DNA of 64,000 bases. Origin: Nonomuraea polychroma (GTDB lineage: Bacteria; Actinomycetota; Actinomycetes; Streptosporangiales; Streptosporangiaceae). The stretch is taken from the NCBI RefSeq assembly GCF_004011505.1, contig NZ_SAUN01000001.1, forward strand, positions 4,588,001-4,652,000, in the 5' to 3' direction. The translations under genes were made by a program, and so were the position numbers. This document shows, one piece after another, positions 7,936-15,337 of the stretch. How positions within the stretch are numbered: the first letter of the stretch is position 1; each line of letters opens with the position of its first letter. The notes beneath the pieces are model-generated. The model worked only from the letters and a program-made list of their open reading frames with translations, searched no databases and was not told where the DNA came from.

Positions 7936-8514
7936 ATGGACCTCGAGACGACGCTCCAATCGGTGGGGCCGCGGCTGCGGGCGCTGCGCCAGGAACGTGG
8001 GGCGACGCTCGCGCAGCTGTCCAAGAGCACCGGCATCTCCGTCAGCACGCTGTCGCGCCTGGAGGCCGGGCAGCGCAAGCCGACCCTGGAGCTGCTGCTC
8101 CTGCTGGCCCGCGCGCACCAGGTCCAGCTGGACGAGCTGATCGACGTGCCGGTGACCGGCGACCCGCGCGTGCACATGCGGCCGTTCAAGCGCCACGGCA
8201 CGACGTTCATCCCGCTGAGCCGCCGGCCCGGCGGGGTGCAGGCGTACAAGCAGATCTATCCGCCGCACTGGCCCGGGTGCGATCTGGAGCAGAAGGTCCA
8301 CGAGGGCTACGAGTGGCTGTACGTCCTGTCGGGGCGGCTGCGGCTGCTGCTCGGGACGCACGACGTGATCCTGACGCCTGGCGAGGCGGCGGAGTTCGAC
8401 ACGCGCGTCCCGCATGCCTTCGCCAACCCCGACGACGAGCCCGCCGAAGTCCTGGGGTTGTTCGGACCGCAGGGCGAGCGTATGCACGTCAGGGCCCGCC
8501 CGGCGGCCACCTGA
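7936..8514 (+). CDS. XRE-family regulator with C-terminal cupin domain
   Basis: This 192-residue protein has an N-terminal helix-turn-helix of the Cro/C1 type (residues ~9-64: LRALRQERGATLAQLSKSTG, ISVSTLSRLEAGQRKPTLE) and a C-terminal cupin (~105-185: VHEGYEWLYVLSGRLRLLLG, LTPGEAAEFDTRVPHAF). This architecture is common for repressors or activators that sense a small molecule through the cupin barrel. It lies divergent to the flavoprotein-methyltransferase fusion and is its probable regulator. The spacer palindromes could be shared operators. Confidence 0.9.
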   Translation: MDLETTLQSVGPRLRALRQERGATLAQLSKSTGISVSTLSRLEAGQRKPTLELLLLLARAHQVQLDELIDVPVTGDPRVHMRPFKRHGTTFIPLSRRPGGVQAYKQIYPPHWPGCDLEQKVHEGYEWLYVLSGRLRLLLGTHDVILTPGEAAEFDTRVPHAFANPDDEPAEVLGLFGPQGERMHVRARPAAT

Positions 8515-8779
8515 GCTCCTGAGCTCCTGACCTGAAGATTTCCCTGGAGCCTGTCGATTGCGGCCGTCCCCGGTTGTCGATGGTGTAGAGAACACCAACA
8601 CAGCGCGGCAGCGTAGGAGCTGGAGCCGGCTCCAGGTCAAGCTCTCATCGCCAGGCTCCGGCTCCGGCCGCATGCCCATCGTCCACCCGTGGGCGAGCGA
8701 CTTCCGCGATGGTCCGCCTCCGGTCTCGGGTACGTCTTAATGTCAGCAGGACGCGATCCGCTACCCCCAGGAGGTCCGT

Positions 8780-9598
8780 ATGAGACCACGCATGGAGCAT
8801 GCGCTGCCGTTGCTGATCGCGTTCGGGCTGGCCCTCACGGGCTGCGGCGGTGAGTCACCACGCGAGACTCCTGCCGCGACGGCCTCCCCGCCGCCGACCG
8901 CCCCGCCGCCCACGCTGCCGGCCACCTCGCCGTCACCCGGCGCGACCAGGTCACCGGCTTCGCCGCCGACGCCTGGCGGCGAGGAGCGGCTGGTCGCCGG
9001 CTACTACCAGCCGTTGTGGCCGTTCGCCACACTGGCCGAGGCGCAGGAGTGGCAGCGTGCCCACCGCGCGGACGGCCGCGGCGCCTGGCATCTCGATCCG
9101 GCCCGTACCGCCATCGCGTTCAGCCGCGACCACCTCGGCTTCAAAGAGATCGACCGGGCCGTGAAGACCGTGACGGAGGGGCGGCACGCGCGCGTGCATG
9201 TCGGCTTCCGCGCCGAGGAGGGCCCGCGGCCGCTGGTCGCCGCGATCGTCCACCTGGTCAGGTACGGCTCCGGCCGGGACGCGCCGTGGGAGGTGGTCGG
9301 CACCGACGACACCTCGCTCACGCTGACCACGCCCAAGTACGGCGCCGCTGTCGGCTCGCCGCTGACCGTGGGGGGCCGCATCACGGGCGTGGACGAGAGC
9401 ATCAGGATCCAGGTACGCGGGAAGTCCGTCGTGGGTGAGGAGTGCTGCCTGCCCGCGGGCGGCGAGAACACGCCCTGGTCCGCCAGGGTCTCCTTCACCC
9501 CGGCGCCGGGCCGGACGCTGACCATCGTGGCCTCCACCGGCGGACACGTCGCCGACGTGGAACGTTTCGCGGTGACGGGCGTGACCATGGCGCAGTAG
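8780..9598 (+). CDS. Secreted lipoprotein with Gmad2-like C-terminal domain
   Basis: This is a 272-residue lipoprotein. An Arg-containing N terminus and hydrophobic stretch lead to the lipobox LTGC at about residues 19-22, followed by a Ser/Thr/Pro-rich linker (~25-65). A central region (WPFATLAEAQEWQRA onward) is unassigned. The C-terminal ~90 residues (SPLTVGGRITGVDESIRIQV, then WSARVSFTPAPGRTLTIVAS) resemble the Gmad2 immunoglobulin-like domain of spore-germination and lipoprotein families. An AGGAGG lies a few bases before the ATG. It stands alone, with no nearby partner to suggest a function. Confidence 0.75.
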   Translation: MRPRMEHALPLLIAFGLALTGCGGESPRETPAATASPPPTAPPPTLPATSPSPGATRSPASPPTPGGEERLVAGYYQPLWPFATLAEAQEWQRAHRADGRGAWHLDPARTAIAFSRDHLGFKEIDRAVKTVTEGRHARVHVGFRAEEGPRPLVAAIVHLVRYGSGRDAPWEVVGTDDTSLTLTTPKYGAAVGSPLTVGGRITGVDESIRIQVRGKSVVGEECCLPAGGENTPWSARVSFTPAPGRTLTIVASTGGHVADVERFAVTGVTMAQ

Positions 9599-9841
9599 GC
9601 CGACACCGGACGGGCAACGGCGTGCTGATCCTGTGGGCGTTGACGGCGACGGCCCGCTCGCGACGGCGACGCGCGCGACGCGCTCGACGACACGTTGCGG
9701 CCGCACCTGGCGGCCTGAAGGCCTGGCGCGACCGCGAGGACCGTGTGCACGTCCACGACGCTCCCGCTGAAATCCGGACCGACACCAGGGGTGGCAGGGG
9801 ATGATCGGACTGCTGACGACCCACCGAGCATCGAGGTGCCC

Positions 9842-10738
9842 ATGAGCAGCCAACTGGAAAACACTTCACAGGACAGCGGGTCGCTGGCCGAGCTCGCCCA
9901 GAAGTACGGGCTGCGCCCCGCCATCGCGCGCCCGCGCTTCCCCGTCTACGTGCGCCAGCTGTGGGAACGGCGGCATTTCGTGCTGACGTACGCGACCTCG
10001 CGCAACGTCTCGAAATACTCCGGCTCGGCCCTGGGCCAGCTGTGGCAGGTCATCACCCCGCTGCTGAACGCGGCGATCTACTACGTGATGTTCGGCCTCA
10101 TCCTGGGCGGCAGCAAGAACATCCCCAACTATCCCGCCTTCCTGCTGACGGGCATGTTCGTCTTCACGTACACGCAGCGGACGGTCACCGCGGGGGCCAA
10201 GTCGATCTCCGGCAACCTGTCGCTGATCCGTGCGCTGCACTTCCCGCGGGCCTCGCTGCCGCTGGCGTACACGATCCAGGAGCTGCAGCAGCTGGTCATC
10301 TCCATGGGCGTGCTGCTCGTCATCGTGGTGATCACCGGGGAGCTCCCCACCTGGTTGTGGCTCATGATCCCGGTGGTCCTGGTGCTGCAGACGATGTTCA
10401 ACATCGGGGCGGGCCTCATCCTGGCCAGGCTGGGGGCGTCGATGCGCGACCTCAACCAGCTCCTGCCGTTCATCATGCGCACCTGGCTGTACGCGTCCGG
10501 CGTCTTCTTCGCCATCCACGACAAGGTCGTCAACAGCGCCGGGTTGCCCGAGTGGGTGGCCGCCGCCATGTACCTCAACCCGGCCGCCTCCTACATCGAG
10601 TGGATGCGCGACCTGCTCATCGGCAGCCACACGCCCCCGCCGATGGTGTGGGTGTCATGCCTGTGCTGGGCGGTGGTCACGCTCATCGCCGGCTTCTGGT
10701 ACTTCTGGCGCGCCGAGGACCGGTACGGGCGGGGGTGA
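9842..10738 (+). CDS. ABC-2 type polysaccharide/teichoic-acid exporter permease
   Basis: This 298-residue protein has about six membrane segments, with VITPLLNAAIYYVMFGLILG and LVISMGVLLVIVVITG typical of the TagG/Wzm (ABC-2) family. It also has the conserved RALHFPRASLPLAY loop and YLNPAASYIEW near the C terminus. Such permeases export lipid-linked polymers together with a TagH/Wzt ATPase. The usual ATPase gene does not follow; the next gene is on the other strand. ATG 9842 is preferred over an upstream in-frame ATG because homologues begin around this point. Confidence 0.88.
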   Translation: MSSQLENTSQDSGSLAELAQKYGLRPAIARPRFPVYVRQLWERRHFVLTYATSRNVSKYSGSALGQLWQVITPLLNAAIYYVMFGLILGGSKNIPNYPAFLLTGMFVFTYTQRTVTAGAKSISGNLSLIRALHFPRASLPLAYTIQELQQLVISMGVLLVIVVITGELPTWLWLMIPVVLVLQTMFNIGAGLILARLGASMRDLNQLLPFIMRTWLYASGVFFAIHDKVVNSAGLPEWVAAAMYLNPAASYIEWMRDLLIGSHTPPPMVWVSCLCWAVVTLIAGFWYFWRAEDRYGRG

Positions 10739-10803
10739 CGGCGACCGGCCTGGACCGGCCGCCGTCCATGGCGAGCGTCAGGAGACGACGGTGGTGGCGG
10801 CTC

Positions 10804-11856
10804 TCACGAGCCGCCGCCCCCGCAACCGCCGCCCCCGCAGCCGCCACCACCTCCGCCGCCCCCGTCCCCGCCGCCCCCGAAGGTGCCGCCCCCGTAGCCC
10901 CCGCCCCCGAAGGTGCTGCCGCCGTAGCCGCTGGAGCCGCCGCCGAAGTCGAGGAGGCCGTCGAAGAACCCGCCCTCCGACCATCCGCCACCGCAGCCGC
11001 CTCCGTGCGAGCCGCCACTGCTGTGGACGACGTACGAGCTGCGGTACGACCCGCAGTGGCCGGGCGCGCAGCACGTGGCGGTCCGGCCGGTCCTGACCCG
11101 GGTGTCGCGCCGCAGCGTGTCGGCCAGCTGCCGGTCGGGCAGCTTGGTCAGCCCGTGCAGCGCCACCACCCGGACGTCGTCCGGGGGCGGCCACGACCCC
11201 TCCGCCAGATCAGGCGCCCCCGCCTGCTCCAGCGCGGCCTTGCCCGCCCTCGTCACCGGGTTCGCCATGGCGCGGCGCAGCCAGAAGCAGCAGGCCAAGC
11301 CCACGACCGCCGCAGCGGCAGCGGTCACGATCACGTCGGCCGGCGCCCGCAGGACCAGCCCTGCCACAGCCACCGCCGCGGCCAGCACGGCGAAGAGGAA
11401 GAGCCGGCTGGTCCGCCGCCGCGACCGCGACCGCTCGGCCGGCGACATCAGGAGCCCGTCCTGCCACAGCGGTGTGGTCAGCCGCCGCATCGCGTGGTCG
11501 TCGACCGTGCTGTGCCGGATCTGCGCCGTCGTACGCCCGCCCGGCGCCGACCTGACGAGCTTGAACACCGCCCGCTCGACCGGCTGCTGCTTGTCCGGGC
11601 GGAAGCCCTGCACCGGCGTGACGACGCCCTCGCTCGACACCCGCACCCCGCCCTGCGAGACGAGAGAGACCAGCGCCGTGTTGACGACCCGGCGCGGCCC
11701 GCCCGCCAGGTACGCCGCCTCGTAGACGTCGAGCCGATGGCTCGTGGCCGAAGCCGTGATGGAGCGGGCGCGCGACAGCGCCAGCAGGCCTTTGATCGCG
11801 GTGATCGCGACGAGCGCGAACAGAGCGATGGCGACCGCGAAGAAAACCACGTTCAT
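10804..11856 (-). CDS. TIGR04222-type membrane protein with Gly-rich tail
   Basis: This is a 350-residue protein. An N-terminal membrane segment (VVFFAVAIALFALVAITAI) is followed by a cytosolic domain (LDVYEAAYLAGGPRRVVNTA, the TIGR04222 signature region). Two central membrane segments lie near 150-190 and another soluble part follows. The C-terminal ~75 residues are almost pure Gly with Ser and Cys (GGGGYGGGTFGGGG type), as in other members of this actinobacterial family. Function is unknown. The tail is encoded by a GCC/CCC-rich tract at ~10804-11020. Confidence 0.85.
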   Translation of the reverse strand: MNVVFFAVAIALFALVAITAIKGLLALSRARSITASATSHRLDVYEAAYLAGGPRRVVNTALVSLVSQGGVRVSSEGVVTPVQGFRPDKQQPVERAVFKLVRSAPGGRTTAQIRHSTVDDHAMRRLTTPLWQDGLLMSPAERSRSRRRTSRLFLFAVLAAAVAVAGLVLRAPADVIVTAAAAAVVGLACCFWLRRAMANPVTRAGKAALEQAGAPDLAEGSWPPPDDVRVVALHGLTKLPDRQLADTLRRDTRVRTGRTATCCAPGHCGSYRSSYVVHSSGGSHGGGCGGGWSEGGFFDGLLDFGGGSSGYGGSTFGGGGYGGGTFGGGGDGGGGGGGGCGGGGCGGGGS

Positions 11857-12046
11857 GGGCGTCCCCCTGACAGGAAAATGCTGGAAAACCCCGTTTGGTG
11901 AAAATGACGTTTCCTGCCGGGCGCCGGTTCCCGGAGCGTTTTCAAAATGAGCAAAAGGTCCTCACGGGTGGGACAGGAATGAACGCGCCGGGCGACCGGG
12001 TTGATGCAAGGAAACAAAGGCCCTGAGTTAATGGAGGAGATTTCCC

Positions 12047-12535
12047 ATGAGCACGCACGCCGAGCCCCAGAACGGCCCCCGCCCGGTCCGCCAGCTGCGC
12101 CTGGTGGTCGAGGCGGAGGACTACGAGGCCGCGCTGGCCTTCTACCGCGACGTGCTGGGGCTTCCTGAGCAGGCCGCGTTCTCGAGCGGGGACGGAGCCC
12201 GGGTGGCGATCCTGGACGCCGGGCGGGCCACGCTGGAGATCGCGAATCCGGCGCAGAAGAAGATGATCGACGAGGTTGAGGTGGGGCGGCAGGTGGCGCC
12301 GAAGATCCGGGTCGCGTTCGAGGTGGACGACGCCCGCGACACCACCGGGCGGCTGGTCTCGGCGGGCGCGACCGAGGTGGCGCCGCCCACGGTCACCCCG
12401 TGGGAGTCGCTCAACGCCCGCCTGGACGCCCCCGCCGGTCTGCACATCACCGTCTTCCAGGAGCTGCGCAGCCTGGAGGAACGGGAGACCTTGGAGGGTT
12501 TCGGCACGGACGACGGCCGCGACCCGGCCTCCTGA
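12047..12535 (+). CDS. VOC-family (glyoxalase/bleomycin-resistance fold) protein
   Basis: This is a 162-residue single-domain protein. LRLVVEAEDYEAALAFYRDV and VAILDAGRATLEIA are the first beta-alpha-beta-beta module; VAFEVDDARDTTGRLVSAGA and LHITVFQEL are the second. Members include metal-dependent lyases, dioxygenases and antibiotic-binding proteins; the substrate cannot be inferred. GGAGGAG at 12034-12040 lies 6 nt before the ATG. The gene is monocistronic. Confidence 0.88.
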   Translation: MSTHAEPQNGPRPVRQLRLVVEAEDYEAALAFYRDVLGLPEQAAFSSGDGARVAILDAGRATLEIANPAQKKMIDEVEVGRQVAPKIRVAFEVDDARDTTGRLVSAGATEVAPPTVTPWESLNARLDAPAGLHITVFQELRSLEERETLEGFGTDDGRDPAS

Positions 12536-12563
12536 CTTCCTCGGCGGTGCCGCGTTCCCGGGA

Positions 12564-12592
12564 CTGACACACCGGTCCGGATGGGGTAGCCT
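12564..12592 (+). promoter_or_regulatory. Candidate promoter CTGACA-17-TAGCCT
   Basis: A -35 like CTGACA (12564-12569) and a -10 TAGCCT (12587-12592) are separated by 17 bp. The predicted transcript starts near 12599, just before ATG 12605 and 36 bp before the preferred start at 12635. Confidence 0.5.
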
Positions 12593-12634
12593 CGCCCGGG
12601 CCACATGATCACTTCCCGAGCCGAAGGACCGCCG

Positions 12635-13417
12635 ATGTTCCGTCTCCTGGCCATGCTGGCGGCCGTGACGCCGGCGCTCTTATCGGCGGTCATCCCCGGC
12701 GAAAGCTGCGGCTGGTTCGCCTACAAGGTGCCGGAGCCCAGCACCCTGGAGACGGTGGTCTGGCGGAGCGCCGGGTGGGCCATGGATCTCCTGCCCGTGG
12801 CGCTGGCGTTGCTCGCACTGTGGTGGCCACGCCGGTTCCCGGTGCTGGGGGCGGCGGCCGCGGCCACCGCGTTGCTGCTCTCCGCGTTGACCCTCGCCGT
12901 CCCCTACACGACCCCGTGCGGCCCGATGCGGGCCGAGTGGCTCTTCGCGCTCTGCCCGGCGGTCGTGCTGATCGCCTGCCTCCTGGCCCGCCGGGAGCAG
13001 CCGCACCGCCCGCCGCACCGTGTGACGGCGGCCGCCTGGACCGCCGTCCTGGTCATCACCTTCGTCCGCGGCATCCTCGCCACCCTGCCGGTGTCCTCCG
13101 GCGAGGACGTCGGGTGCATGGCCGAGTTGAAAGACACCTTGGCGCTCGCCCATCTCCATCTCTTCACCGCCGAAGCCGTCGGGGTCTGGGTCGCTGTGGC
13201 CGCGGCCGGGGCGGTGCTCACCGGCCGGCGGGCCGCGCCGGCCGCGGGCCTGCTCCTGCTCGTCCCGGCGCTGTTCGAACCGGTCGCCCAGCTCGCCTCG
13301 TCCGCGCCGCACACCTGCGCCGGCGCCGCCGAGCTGATCAGCCTGCCCTATCTGATCGCCGCGGTGCTCGCGGTGGCCGGCGAGCTCGTCCCCGCGCTCC
13401 TCGTCAGGCCCCGCTGA
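12635..13417 (+). CDS. Integral membrane protein of unknown function
   Basis: This is a 260-residue protein with about seven hydrophobic segments (for example MDLLPVALALLALWW, AVVLIACLLA, LISLPYLIAAVLAVAGELV). No family was recognised. Leu-16 is encoded by TTA (12680-12682), a codon nearly absent from this high-GC sequence and, in streptomycetes, tied to bldA-dependent expression. ATG 12635 is preferred because GAAGGA precedes it; the in-frame ATG 12605 would make a near-leaderless start. Its 3' end overlaps the convergent thioesterase by 14 bp. Confidence 0.7.
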   Translation: MFRLLAMLAAVTPALLSAVIPGESCGWFAYKVPEPSTLETVVWRSAGWAMDLLPVALALLALWWPRRFPVLGAAAAATALLLSALTLAVPYTTPCGPMRAEWLFALCPAVVLIACLLARREQPHRPPHRVTAAAWTAVLVITFVRGILATLPVSSGEDVGCMAELKDTLALAHLHLFTAEAVGVWVAVAAAGAVLTGRRAAPAAGLLLLVPALFEPVAQLASSAPHTCAGAAELISLPYLIAAVLAVAGELVPALLVRPR

Positions 13418-13853
13418 GCGAAGCCGCCGCCGTGAGCAGCAAAGGCTCGGCGGCGGTGCGGAGCTCGTCGCTGAACGGCGCCGGCCGGAACGTGGCGGGA
13501 TCCAGGTTGACATTGACGCGGTAGCCCTCGGCATGCACCACAGCCTGATCCGCGGACACCACGCGGAAGCCGTACACCCCGCTGGTACGCCCCAGGCGCT
13601 CGATCCAGAAATGCACCAGCAGCTCGCCGGCCCCGGCAACAGGCACGTTGTAGGTGACCTTGAACTCCCGCACCGCCAGGAAGACGTCCTTGAACGCCGA
13701 CCGCGCGGGATCGGCCGACCAGCCGAGCCGGTTCCAGTACGCGCCGATCGCCCGCTCGACGAGCAAGGCATAGCGCGAGTTGTGCAGCAGGCCCATCGCG
13801 TCGAGGTCGTCGAAATAGACCTGCACCGGCTCGAGAACGCCGCCGTCGACCAT
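13404..13853 (-). CDS. Hot-dog-fold acyl-CoA thioesterase
   Basis: This 149-residue protein has the 4-hydroxybenzoyl-CoA thioesterase/FcbC-YbgC-like pattern: VYFDDLDAMGLLHNSRYALL, with the catalytic-type Asp and the LLHNSRY helix start, then FKVTYNVPVAGAGELLVHFW. It probably hydrolyses an acyl-CoA or acyl-carrier thioester. Its ATG lies 1 nt after the TetR stop (13855), so the two genes form one unit and the thioesterase is likely under that regulator. Longer upstream in-frame starts would overlap the TetR gene. Confidence 0.82.
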   Translation of the reverse strand: MVDGGVLEPVQVYFDDLDAMGLLHNSRYALLVERAIGAYWNRLGWSADPARSAFKDVFLAVREFKVTYNVPVAGAGELLVHFWIERLGRTSGVYGFRVVSADQAVVHAEGYRVNVNLDPATFRPAPFSDELRTAAEPLLLTAAASLSGA

Positions 13854-13854
13854 G

Positions 13855-14487
13855 TCAAACCTCCGGAAGTAGTGCTGGGTCTGGACAAAGGGCCCGCAGC
13901 CGCTGCAACACGGCACGCCGCGCCCGGACGAGGACGTCGGCCCCGTCGAGGAGCCGGGAATGGATGATGACCATCTCCCCCAGCGCGTCGATCTCGTAGG
14001 CGAGTTGCGCCGGGTCCACGTCCCCGGCCAGCTCTCCCATCGTCACGGCCTCCGCCACGAGCCGGCGGATGAGCTCGTGCCACTCGCGCATGGCCCGCGC
14101 GACCCGGTCCCGCACCGCTCCGGGCCGGTCGTCGAACTCGGCCTGCACGGCGAAGAAGAAGCATCCGCCGGGCAGCACCCGGTCGCCGTAGAACTTCAGC
14201 CGCGCCTCGTGCAGCGCGAACAGCCGCCGTACGCCCGCAGGGGCGCGCAGGGCGGGCTCGACCACCTGCTCGATCCACTGGCGGGTGGCCCATTCCACGG
14301 CGTCCAGCTGGAGTTGCTCCTTGTCGCGCCAGTGCGCGAAGAACCCGGACTTGCTGACCCCTGCGGCCGCCGCCAGCCGCCCCAGAGAGAGCCCGTCCAG
14401 CCCTTCGACGGACGCCAGCCCGACCGCCCGCTGGAGAATCGCCTCCCGGCTGCGCAGTCCACGCAGCCGCCGGCCGTCTTCTGTCAT
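13855..14487 (-). CDS. TetR-family regulator
   Basis: This is a 210-residue protein. The N-terminal helix-turn-helix reads REAILQRAVGLASVEGLDGL, LAAAAGVSKSGFFAHWRDKE. The C-terminal part has YGDRVLPGGCFFFAVQAEFD, a TetR_C_33/YxaF-like ligand pocket segment. It heads an operon with the thioesterase. A 14-bp perfect palindrome sits in its promoter, so autoregulation is likely. The start is supported by a TATAGT box 8 nt upstream (leaderless). Confidence 0.92.
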   Translation of the reverse strand: MTEDGRRLRGLRSREAILQRAVGLASVEGLDGLSLGRLAAAAGVSKSGFFAHWRDKEQLQLDAVEWATRQWIEQVVEPALRAPAGVRRLFALHEARLKFYGDRVLPGGCFFFAVQAEFDDRPGAVRDRVARAMREWHELIRRLVAEAVTMGELAGDVDPAQLAYEIDALGEMVIIHSRLLDGADVLVRARRAVLQRLRALCPDPALLPEV

Positions 14488-14495
14488 GCGCCAAG

Positions 14496-14519
14496 ACTAT
14501 ATGAACGACCGATCGGTCG
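14496..14519. promoter_or_regulatory. TetR operator palindrome overlapping the promoter
   Basis: CGACCGATCGGTCG (14506-14519) is a perfect 14-bp palindrome of the type bound by many TetR proteins. On the minus strand it lies just upstream of TATAGT (14501-14496), a near-consensus -10 box 8 nt before the TetR ATG. Binding there would block the regulator's own promoter. Confidence 0.8.
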
Positions 14520-14572
14520 CATAGTCGGGGCAGACGGGTTCGGTGGCCAGGGCTGGGGGGCGTTTACGCGGG

Positions 14573-14578
14573 TAGCGT
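14573..14578 (+). promoter_or_regulatory. Candidate -10 box (TAGCGT) for leaderless HAD gene
   Basis: TAGCGT ends 6 nt before ATG 14585, with no Shine-Dalgarno sequence between. Confidence 0.35.
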
Positions 14579-14584
14579 CCAGGC

Positions 14585-15337
14585 ATGGCCACCTTTGACC
14601 TGAGCAGGCTCCGCGCGGTCGTCTTCGACACCGATGGCGTCGTCACCGACACGGCCCGGGTGCACGCGGCGGCGTGGAAGCACGTGTTCGACGGCTTCCT
14701 GCGGGGCCGCGGCGCGGCGCCGTTCGACGTGCGCGCCGACTACCTGGCGCACGTGGACGGGCGGCCACGGCTGGACGGGGTGCGGACGTTCCTGGCCTCC
14801 CGGGGCATCTCGCTGCCCGAAGGCGGACCGGGCGACGAGCCGGGTGCGGCGACCGTGCACGGGCTGGGGCGCGCCAAGGACGCGTTGTTCGTGAAGGCGA
14901 TCGAGGAGCACGGCGTCGCGGCGTACCCGTCCACCGTGGCGTTGCTGCACGAGCTACGGCGGCGCGGCTGCCGCACGGCGGTGGTCTCGGCCAGCAGGCA
15001 CTGCCGCGCGGTGGTGTCGTCGGCGGGTCTGCTGCACCTGTTCGACGTGCTGGTCGACGGCGCCGACGCCGCGGAGCTGAGCCTGCCGGGCAAGCCGGAT
15101 CCGGCGCTGTTCCTGGAAGCGGCGCGCCGCCTGGAGTCGCCCCCGGCGGAGGTGGCGATCGTGGAGGACGCGCTGCCCGGCGTGGAGGCCGGCCGCCGGG
15201 GCGGCTTCGGGCTGATCGTCGCGGTGGACCGGAGCGGGTCACGGGCGGAGGCGATGCGGGCCGCCGGGGCGGACGCCGTCGTCGCCGACCTGGCCGACGC
15301 GGACGTGGCAGGGCGCGTGCCCGTGGGGCGACCATGA
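14585..15337 (+). CDS. HAD hydrolase, beta-phosphoglucomutase type
   Basis: This is a 250-residue protein. HAD motif I is VVFDTDGVVTDTARVH (nucleophile Asp, and a second Asp as acid/base); motif II is TAVVSAS; motif III Lys lies in LPGKPDPALF; motif IV is VAIVEDALPGV. The cap and sequence follow the beta-phosphoglucomutase subfamily. In glycan phosphorolysis this enzyme converts beta-glucose 1-phosphate to glucose 6-phosphate. Its stop overlaps the start of the GH65 phosphorylase (ATGA at 15334), so the two probably act in sequence on a glucose disaccharide such as trehalose, kojibiose or maltose. Confidence 0.92.
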   Translation: MATFDLSRLRAVVFDTDGVVTDTARVHAAAWKHVFDGFLRGRGAAPFDVRADYLAHVDGRPRLDGVRTFLASRGISLPEGGPGDEPGAATVHGLGRAKDALFVKAIEEHGVAAYPSTVALLHELRRRGCRTAVVSASRHCRAVVSSAGLLHLFDVLVDGADAAELSLPGKPDPALFLEAARRLESPPAEVAIVEDALPGVEAGRRGGFGLIVAVDRSGSRAEAMRAAGADAVVADLADADVAGRVPVGRP

